From Catonia carolina (lineage: Eukaryota > Arthropoda > Insecta > Hemiptera > Achilidae), in NCBI GenBank assembly GCA_035578175.1, contig JAQMRL010000014.1:9817274-9881273 (forward strand): 64,000 nucleotides of DNA. Reading direction: 5' to 3'. Shown here piece after piece: positions 57,225-64,000 of this stretch. Numbering within the stretch: position 1 is the first letter of the stretch; each line of letters begins with the position of its first letter. Both the position numbers and the translations under genes were made by a program. The notes under the pieces were generated by a model, which saw only the letters and a program-made list of their open reading frames with translations, made no database searches and had not been told where the DNA came from.

Positions 57225-57741
57225 TGTAATCGATGTCCAGTGGTAGAATTTTTGTAATCAATATTTGTAAAACAACAAATAAATAAATTTATTTTAAACA
57301 AGAGCTAGCGCACATTTTAAAATAATAATTAAAAGTTTTAAAATTTCTTAAGAACACTTAAAAACAATTAAAATCTTTGATTAAAATCTTCTTGATTAAA
57401 ATAATTATCTTGTTTGTTCCTTTTCTTAAAACTTGTAAAAAAAAACGTCTCTCCTCATAAAAGTTTTAAAACAGAATGAAACTTCAACAATCTTTTCTTA
57501 AAATTTTAATTTAAATTTAAATTTTCTTTTTTCTTTTTGTTTTATCACTCACATCTGGAGTTGGTAAATCATCTGACGTATTTGTTTATGTTGGGGTGTA
57601 AATGTGACAAATGTTGACATGTCTTGTTTATGTCGAGTGTGTGTGTACGTGTGTGTTTACGTGTGTATTTTTAGTTGTGTGTAAGTTTGCATGTTTACAA
57701 TTGTTTGTTTATATACGTGTCTCCTATTACCATCTATTACA
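57225..57741 (-). repeat. 3' LTR (517 bp)
   Basis: TGTAATCGATGTCCAG ... CCATCTATTACA on the plus strand. By eye it differs from the other LTR only by a T insertion/deletion in an A-run, one extra base near 'aacaatc' and one GT dinucleotide. On the minus strand it has AATAAA-type signals. Confidence 0.97.
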
Positions 57742-57760
57742 ATCTTCCCCCCCCCTCGGG
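57742..57760 (-). promoter_or_regulatory. Polypurine tract
   Basis: On the minus strand GAGGGGGGGGGAAGAT directly precedes the 3' LTR, the expected plus-strand DNA primer of an LTR retrotransposon. Confidence 0.9.
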
Positions 57761-57985
57761 GAGTATGCAGAAGCAAAAAAGGATAAGGGGTGGGTGTTTA
57801 AATGTTAAAAAAAGAAGGTGAGTACGTAGCAGTTGTCGGCCTGAGACGGTAAAATTCGTTCATTCGGGGCCCCTTTTACAACACATCCACACATCAAGTA
57901 AACATCAGATACACTTTTAGTACAATCATCCCAAGCTCGAGGGTCGTGACGCACTTCACCTAATAATATTACTAATCTTAGTAAA

Positions 57986-59263
57986 TTATGTAAGTTTTTT
58001 AAGATTAGATATGTGTTCTTTGGTTATTTCTCCCCCAACGGTCTTACGGAGTAAGGCTGTAACTGGAGTGGAGAAGCCGATGATATAAAATGGTTCAGAC
58101 CATCGGTATGCCATTTTTGCACAAATATTTTTCCGTTTCGAACTTACGGGGTGAGTTTTAAGTAAAACTTTATCTCCCACCGAAAACGGATTTGGATGAC
58201 GTGTAGCATTGTATCTACGTGCCATATCATGATGAGACTTAATTAGTTGTCGTCTAATTGTACTCATCACGTTGCTCGAACGTACAGGATTCCGATGAAG
58301 GATGTCTTGGATATTCCACGCTCTATCCAAGGGCGTTTGAGCTGGAAAATTATGTAATATGTCAAACGGACATACACCGTGGGCCGTATGTTGTGCCATA
58401 TTAAAAGCTAATTGAAACCAAAAGAGGGATTTATCCCAGGTCGTTTGTGCAGTTGCGTGGTATGCAATAAGAATAGACCTAAGATTTCGGTTTAATCGTT
58501 CTGCGTGAGATGGTTGTGGATGGTAAGGGGAGAGAGTGGTTCGTTTTATGCCTAGATTGAAACAAAAGTTTTTAAAAATTATTGAATTAAAATTTTTGGC
58601 ATTATCTGTGACGATTAACCTCGGGATGGAGTAATTTTGAAAAATACGTTTTAATTCCTCTATAATGGAGGATGTATTAGTGTTTTTTAATGGAGCTAAC
58701 CATGTAAATTTTGAAAAACTGTCTACCACCACTAGAATATATTTGTACCCTTGGTTGGTTTTTGGTAGACTACCCACTGTATCAATAAATAATGTATCAA
58801 ATGGTGTTGTCAGAACTCTAGAACTGAGATTTCCCCATTTATAATTCATTCCAGGTTTGCTGCGTTGACAGGTTGTACAAGCATTCACTTTTAAAGGAAT
58901 TTCTTGATATACAGCCGGCCAATAAAAATACCGTGTAATTTTGTGTATAGTTTTAGCGACACCTAAATGTCCACCGATTTCCGAATGATGAAAATATTTA
59001 AATACTAAATCTTTTAAGGAATTGGGGAGAACGATTTTGGTCGGATTATTGTTTTTATCTTTTAGACATAGGACTCCTTTGGATAAACAAAATTTATTAT
59101 CCATTTGTTGTTTTTGTTGAAGGATAAAGGTATCCTGTTCCTGATGTTGTCTTATGTCTGTAAAAGATAGGGGGAACTGCGATAATAAAGTATTAATATA
59201 AGATATATCTTTTGAGATATCTTCATTATTTAAATCGTACATCCTCGATAATGCGTCCGCCAC
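57986..59263 (-). pseudogene. pol: pol, integrase part (after an in-frame stop)
   Basis: A 425-codon open frame, in the same frame as the upstream pol part and 20 codons after its stop. It starts with the end of RNase H (ADALSR). The integrase zinc site is HHSEIGGH near 92-99 with C129/C132. The catalytic core has D161, D220 and E255 (35-residue spacing). The C-terminal part has VGDKVLLK and RWSEPFYIIG, a GPY/F-like module without a chromodomain. Integrase would insert the cDNA into host DNA, but the stop at 59324-59326 should keep it from being made unless read through. No other damage is visible. Confidence 0.92.
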
Positions 59264-59323
59264 ATTATTATCCGAACCACGAATGTGATTAATTTTAAAT
59301 TTAAAAACAGATAACCGAAGTAA

Positions 59324-61084
59324 CTATCTAGCCAATCTACCCAACTGTTTTGGTCTGGAAAGAAGCCAGGCTAAGGCTTGATTATCGGTTTCTAAAAGAA
59401 ATTCACGATGTGCTAAATAGGTCCTGAAATGATCTGTTGCAAAAACGACCGCAAGACATTCGCGTTCATATGCAGAAAATTTCCTCTCTGCTTCTGTCAA
59501 TGTCTTGGAAGCATATGCTATGGGTCGTCTAGAACCTTCTTGTTCTTGTAGTAAGACAGCTCCTAGACCTGTATCTGACGCATCTGTTTGTAAAATAAAT
59601 TGTTTAGAAAAGTCAGGTATGGATAGTACCGGGGGATTAGCAATTGCTTGTTTAAGATCTTCAAACGCGTTTTTTTGTGAGTCTCCCCAGACAAACGGAG
59701 TATTTTTACGACGCAATTTATTCAGGGGTTCGATTCTATCAGCATAATTTTTGATAAATTTAGAAAAATAATTAATCATACCACAGTATCGATGTACTTG
59801 TTTCACTGACGTGGGTTCCGGGTACTCCAATATTTTTTGTGTCCTAGTTGAGTCTATAGAGACTCCTTTGTACGATAATGTGTGTCCAAGAAACGGTATT
59901 TCATTTACAGCAAATGTTACCTTATCAGGGTTCACTGTAATGCCAGCTTTCCGCAGAATTGACAATACTATTTTAATGTGTTTCAAATGTTCTGGAAAAC
60001 TTTTGGAATATATTAATATATCATCCATGTAATTAAATACAAATTTATATTTAATGTTTTTGAATATTGTATTCATAAGACGTGTTAAAACTTGTGCGCC
60101 AGTCGACAAACCGAAAGGTAATCTCTCATATTCATATAATCCATCCGGGGTACAGAACGCGGTGATTTGACGAGATTTTTCTGTCAATGGTATTTGATGG
60201 TACGCTTGTGCTAAATCTAATGTACTGAACCATCGTGCATTGGAAAACCATTGAAAAGCATGATTTATATTCGGTAAAGGTTGGGCCTCTGAGTCAATTA
60301 TTAAGTTGACTGAGCGATAGTCTACGACTAAACGACTCGTGCCATTCGGTTTTGGAATCAAAAACGCTGGAGATGAATAAGGCGAAACACTTTCTCTAAT
60401 TACTTTATCTTTTAATAATTTATCAATTTGTTGTTTCATTTGAAGTGTTTTTATTGGATTTAAGGGATAGGGTCTAGATTTTATAATTTCACTATTTTTA
60501 AGTTTAATATCATATTTTAATACATGGGTACAGCCTAATTTAGTAGTGAGTACGTCAGGAAATTCCTTACATAAATTATTAATTTTATTTTTAATATACT
60601 CAGTTTGTTCCACATTATTAATCTGATCTGGGTATAAATTTATTAGATGAAATTTTTGATTTTTCAACCAGTCAAAAGTTATCACAGACCTTGTGGCGTT
60701 AAATATCGCACGTGTTTTTTGTAGAAAATGCATTCCAAGTATTATTTCGTGCTGTATTTTTGTTAATACCTTAAAATTCATTTTCCATGATATATTTTGT
60801 AGATTAATTTTAATCCAGACCTGTTTATTAATCTCTAGAGGAAACCTATCAGCTGTAAGACAAATTGCCTTAATATTTTCCTCTTTTATAATCGCCTTCT
60901 TAACCTTTAAAAGTTTATACATTTGTTGGTTAATAATGTTGTGTGTGGAACCAGAATCAATAAGGGCATTAAATATATCGTTTTTGATTTTTATTGATAA
61001 AGCTTTCAAAGTATAATTACTGTTTAACCCTTGTTCTCTTATCTTTAAATGTTTACATGTGTTATGTTTACAAATACGCATCAT
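59324..61084 (-). CDS. pol: pol: protease, reverse transcriptase, RNase H (truncated by a stop)
   Basis: A 586-residue open part counted from the first Met at 61084; the frame opens upstream inside the end of gag. Protease: LIDSGSTHNII, active Asp43. RT: DYRSVNLI, STLDLAQAYHQIPL (Asp290) and YMDD at 352-355. RNase H: LQTDAS (Asp501), YERECLAV (Glu540) and ETDNQALAW (Asp567). It ends GRLAR then TAG at a position where gypsy Pols normally have Trp. It would be made as Gag-Pol by -1 frameshifting at 61117-61123. The core catalytic residues up to the stop are all present; the lost part is integrase. Confidence 0.95.
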   Translation of the reverse strand: MMRICKHNTCKHLKIREQGLNSNYTLKALSIKIKNDIFNALIDSGSTHNIINQQMYKLLKVKKAIIKEENIKAICLTADRFPLEINKQVWIKINLQNISWKMNFKVLTKIQHEIILGMHFLQKTRAIFNATRSVITFDWLKNQKFHLINLYPDQINNVEQTEYIKNKINNLCKEFPDVLTTKLGCTHVLKYDIKLKNSEIIKSRPYPLNPIKTLQMKQQIDKLLKDKVIRESVSPYSSPAFLIPKPNGTSRLVVDYRSVNLIIDSEAQPLPNINHAFQWFSNARWFSTLDLAQAYHQIPLTEKSRQITAFCTPDGLYEYERLPFGLSTGAQVLTRLMNTIFKNIKYKFVFNYMDDILIYSKSFPEHLKHIKIVLSILRKAGITVNPDKVTFAVNEIPFLGHTLSYKGVSIDSTRTQKILEYPEPTSVKQVHRYCGMINYFSKFIKNYADRIEPLNKLRRKNTPFVWGDSQKNAFEDLKQAIANPPVLSIPDFSKQFILQTDASDTGLGAVLLQEQEGSRRPIAYASKTLTEAERKFSAYERECLAVVFATDHFRTYLAHREFLLETDNQALAWLLSRPKQLGRLAR

Positions 61085-61113
61085 ATGACTATGTTGTGCG
61101 CATTTGTATTCAT

Positions 61114-62487
61114 TCAGTTTTTTGGAACATGGTTATTTCCTTTTTGCTGCAAAAGTTTACAATTTCTTTTGATATGACCTAATTTATGACAATAAAAACA
61201 TATCAAAGTTGTTGCTGACATTTGTGATCTGATTTTATTGCATGCTGTATCTTTTAATGTGTTTTGTTTACCTTGAGTAGGTACTGTGTTATTTATAGTG
61301 TTTATGACGCCTGTATTATTCATTTTTGATAAACCGATGTCATTAAGAGTTCTAGCATAAACTCTTTCATAGACATAGGCATCTAATTTATTAAAATCTT
61401 GTAAGTTATTGGGTCTGCCGATTATACCTATGTGTGTGGCATATATTTCATTTAAACCCGTTAAAATTATATTAATTAACTCACCTTCTGTTAAATCTAA
61501 CCTCAATACATCATGATTCTCTAAAATTTCTCTCATGTATTCCGCAAGGGTTTCCGTTTGTGACTGGTTTCGGTATAATAATTTTAATTTTAATATTTCT
61601 TTCATTTTTGGTGTGATTAATTTATTTACTAAATCTCTATGAAATTGATCGAAATTATGGTTATTTCTAATAGAATTTTCAAAAATTTGTTCTGCGAAAC
61701 CGGTCATAAACGGAGTTAACAACACCAAGGGTAAATCAACTGCATAACGTTTCTGTATCTGTTTAATAATTTTGATATTTCGTACTAACGTGTCAATGTC
61801 ACGTCCATCAGTAATAGTTAATTGTTTTAATTCGTTTTCTATTGGATTTGCAATTTTTGTCCAATTAAAGTTCAATTCGCGTTGGAAACACACGGGATTA
61901 TTGTTACCTATTGCATTTGGTATTAAAATGCCAGGAACATCATTCCTAAAAACGGGACTTTGTATTACTGGATGATGTATAAGGTTAATTTGATCATAAT
62001 TAATGATCCCTTGTCTTTGATTAGGTAATGGATTGTCATTTAAATGTACCTCTTCGGGATTTAAATTTTGTTCGAAATTGGGTCTAACTTCGATATTACG
62101 TAACTCATTGGCCTTCCAATTATCAAGTTCCTCTCTTAAATTTTGAAAACCTACGACTTTATCAGGTTTATTTGTTAATACAAACATTAAAAGTTTGTTA
62201 AGGCGGTCGTCAAAAATTTCAGCATTATATGTTTCTAAATCATTTAAATTTTCTGTGTTTCTCAACCTTACTAAATAGTTTTGACACTCGGTTAGTTGTT
62301 TGTCAAGGTCAAATCTACGTATTGTGTTAATGTCAATTTGTCGTCCGTTATCTACCAGTTTTTGTAATCGTTGTCGTCTTTGTCTGACATTTCCGGTTGT
62401 TGTGCTTTTTCGTATCCTAAGTTGAAAGTTAAGGTTGTTTTCGTCTAGTCTAGTAGGGTCAATAATTCGTGCTATTTGTCCCTCCAT
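61114..62487 (-). CDS. gag: gag with a C-terminal zinc knuckle
   Basis: 457 codons from ATG at 62487, the first start after the leader. The residues are mostly hydrophilic and helix-prone. The middle (about 230-380) resembles the retrotransposon gag capsid domain (YMREIL, LTEGELINIILTGL). A CCHC knuckle CFYCHKLGHIKRNC occupies 430-443. Gag should form the virus-like particle and bind element RNA. The frame is intact. The stop TGA follows a slippery heptamer. Confidence 0.93.
   Translation of the reverse strand: MEGQIARIIDPTRLDENNLNFQLRIRKSTTTGNVRQRRQRLQKLVDNGRQIDINTIRRFDLDKQLTECQNYLVRLRNTENLNDLETYNAEIFDDRLNKLLMFVLTNKPDKVVGFQNLREELDNWKANELRNIEVRPNFEQNLNPEEVHLNDNPLPNQRQGIINYDQINLIHHPVIQSPVFRNDVPGILIPNAIGNNNPVCFQRELNFNWTKIANPIENELKQLTITDGRDIDTLVRNIKIIKQIQKRYAVDLPLVLLTPFMTGFAEQIFENSIRNNHNFDQFHRDLVNKLITPKMKEILKLKLLYRNQSQTETLAEYMREILENHDVLRLDLTEGELINIILTGLNEIYATHIGIIGRPNNLQDFNKLDAYVYERVYARTLNDIGLSKMNNTGVINTINNTVPTQGKQNTLKDTACNKIRSQMSATTLICFYCHKLGHIKRNCKLLQQKGNNHVPKN
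61117..61123 (-). promoter_or_regulatory. -1 ribosomal frameshift heptamer A AAA AAC
   Basis: On the minus strand the gag frame reads CCA AAA AAC TGA. The heptamer A_AAA_AAC sits immediately before the gag stop, and a -1 slip enters the pol frame exactly (CTG AAT GAA TAC). The pol frame has a stop just upstream (TAA, five codons before), so the overlap is short. Confidence 0.88.
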
Positions 62488-62639
62488 GTTTATGTTGATT
62501 AATTATGTGTATGTAACAGATGACTTACCAATTGACGTGTGTATACCTTTTCAGATGTGAGTATTTTATAGATTTTGCCTAAATGGTTGAAGGATTGTTT
62601 TTGAAGTTTGTTTCTGTCTGTTTGCTCTCTATGACGCCT

Positions 62640-62789
62640 TGTATTCCTCTTGTTAATTTCCTCTTATTAATTTCTTTTATTAAGTTCCTCTTGTTATTAA
62701 TTTCTTGTTAAGTTTTCGTTAATTTCCTGTTAAGTTTTCGTTAATTTCTTGTTAAGTTTTTGTTAATTTCCTGATAAGTTTTTGTTAAT
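62640..62789 (-). repeat. 22-bp tandem repeats in the retrotransposon leader
   Basis: At least four copies of a 22-bp unit (ttgttaagttttcgttaatt with variants) lie between the primer site and gag, with shorter decayed units to the left. Confidence 0.85.
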
Positions 62790-62790
62790 T

Positions 62791-62807
62791 TCCCGGTCGA
62801 TGCACCA
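62791..62807 (-). promoter_or_regulatory. Primer binding site, tRNA-Gly-like
   Basis: On the minus strand TGGTGCATCGACCGGGA begins 3 nt after the 5' LTR. Its complement is TCCCGGTCGATGCACCA, the 3' end expected of a tRNA-Gly with CCA, with one difference from the usual insect sequence (from memory). Confidence 0.8.
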
Positions 62808-62810
62808 TTT

Positions 62811-63325
62811 TGTAATCGATGTCCAGTGGTAGAATTTTTGTAATCAATATTTGTAAAACAACAAATAAATAAATTTATTTTAAACAAGAGCTAGCGCACA
62901 TTTTAAAATAATAATTAAAAGTTTTAAAATTTCTTAAGAACACTTAAAAACAATTAAAATCTTTGATTAAAATCTTCTTGATTAAAATAATTATCTTGTT
63001 TGTTCCTTTTCTTAAAACTTGTAAAAAAAACGTCTCTCCTCATAAAAGTTTTAAAACAGAATGAAACTTCAACAATCCTTTTCTTAAAATTTTAATTTAA
63101 ATTTAAATTTTCTTTTTTCTTTTTGTTTTATCACTCACATCTGGAGTTGGTAAATCATCTGACGTATTTGTTTATGTTGGGGTGTAAATGTGACAAATGT
63201 TGACATGTCTTGTTTATGTCGAGTGTGTGTACGTGTGTGTTTACGTGTGTATTTTTAGTTGTGTGTAAGTTTGCATGTTTACAATTGTTTGTTTATATAC
63301 GTGTCTCCTATTACCATCTATTACA
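62811..63325 (-). repeat. 5' LTR (515 bp)
   Basis: Starts (minus strand) TGTAATAGATGGTAATAGG. TATATAAA at about 63292-63299 is a likely TATA box only some 26 bp inside the LTR. It ends ...CGATTACA before the primer site. Confidence 0.97.
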
Positions 63326-64000
63326 CTACTCATCTGTATTCATTTCTTTTGGGAGAAGATATATTTTTCCTGTTTCCGAATTATCGCCTATGATTAACCT
63401 GGATTCTCAATTTTTTTTTAAAAAAAGGACACGTCGCCCTTGTTTTGCTTGAACTTGTCTGCTGCTAGTTAACTAGCAAAGTTCTGCTGGGATCGACCTG
63501 CTTTCTTCTTATTCGAATCTTCTTTCTTTCATAAAAATTACTAAATTTTTTTAATATTTGTTATAAAAATGTAATTTCATTATTATCATTATTATTATGT
63601 AAATCATTAAATATGATACAAAATTTTCTTATGTTGGCGACAGCATGCACATTTTACATAAATCTGGTCAAAGCATGTTTTGGGCCTGCCTCATTAGCTA
63701 CTTATTGAATTAAATTTTGGCTTTCATTAATGTATTTCTTCAACATTATAAAAATACTTTATATTATTTCAACAAAATTATTGCATAAATTTTGATTTTG
63801 GAAAAATTATTTTCTGTTACATAAAATATCTTGTGTTACCTATAATTGTGAATAAAAATATTTTTAATTTTTTTATAAAAAAAATATTTTTTTTAACTAT
63901 TAGATCTGATTTTTAAGTAATAAGCTAATCATGCTTTTACTTATTTAAATTCTTTTATTTAATCTCTTTTATAAAAATCTGATTATTAATTGATTTTTTT
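63326..64000. other. Unassigned right flank of the gypsy element
   Basis: The first 200 bp are mixed in composition and may continue the sequence interrupted at 57224. From about 63520 it is very AT-rich. No gene or window repeat recognised. Confidence 0.4.

Larger units (their letters stand above)
57225..63325 (-). mobile_element. Ty3/gypsy LTR retrotransposon, near intact
   Basis: A ~6.1-kb element on the minus strand: 5' LTR 62811-63325, primer site, gag, pol, polypurine tract, 3' LTR 57225-57741. LTRs begin TG and end CA. A 4-bp target duplication CTAC is at 57221-57224 and 63326-63329. Domain order protease-RT-RNase H-integrase marks Ty3/gypsy. No envelope ORF and no chromodomain were seen. 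One in-frame TAG interrupts pol. The clade cannot be set by eye. Confidence 0.97.

Noticed and set aside
57009..57229. Two overlapping frames of 69 and 83 codons left of the gypsy element
   Set aside because: They may belong to an interrupted element, but neither shows a known motif.
57225..63325. Errantivirus with an envelope gene
   Set aside because: Only about 240 bp lies between pol and the polypurine tract, and there is no third ORF.

Overview
This is insect-like nuclear DNA: AT-rich, intron-rich and dominated by transposable elements, with one recognisable host gene. Exons 1-5 of a Gap1/RASA3-type Ras GTPase-activating protein lie on the minus strand. They cover codons 1-257, the tandem C2 domains. 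The start codon is at 20570 and the fifth exon ends at 2625, so the PH, RasGAP and BTK-motif parts lie off the left edge. The mix of mariner, jockey-like and other non-LTR elements, tRNA SINEs and Ty3/gypsy suits an arthropod. I cannot name the species; a hemipteroid or other hemimetabolous insect is a guess from genome style.

Layout. 1-515 is a 43-bp minisatellite that enters from the left. 516-20570 is Gap1 with repeat-filled introns: a mariner nested in a DINE-1-like repeat, a TTAA-flanked MITE, a pogo/Tigger MITE, LINE 3' fragments and SINEs. 19175-21430, around the first exon, is the only long stretch nearly free of repeats and probably holds the promoter. 21430-56260 has no host gene that I can find. 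It is a patchwork of one ~0.9-1.0 kb repeat in more than 20 full or partial copies, a strongly structured ~390-bp SINE, tRNA-derived SINEs, a 134-bp-period repeat, LINE fragments, Tigger and mariner remnants, and CA/GT/CG microsatellites sitting at a fixed place in the main repeat. 57225-63325 is a young Ty3/gypsy LTR retrotransposon on the minus strand (LTR, tRNA-Gly primer site, gag, -1 frameshift site, pol, polypurine tract, LTR). It has a 4-bp target duplication and LTRs that differ only by small indels, but pol carries one in-frame TAG.

Best candidates for something new. (1) The dominant repeat has short inverted repeats, a GT tract near one end, internal ~175-bp tandem units, a second inverted repeat and a terminal stem-loop. 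This is the plan of DINE-1/HINE (Helentron-associated) elements. (2) The ~390-bp SINE has no tRNA head. Its 5' end folds into a nested hairpin, its 3' part carries a series of perfect hairpins, and it ends in an AAC tail; an unrelated sequence at 29968 shares that tail. (3) Two palindromic transposon forms occur: a mariner with two 3' ends, and an inverted SINE dimer inside one target duplication. The nested insertions give a relative-age series, supported at several sites by visible target-site duplications.
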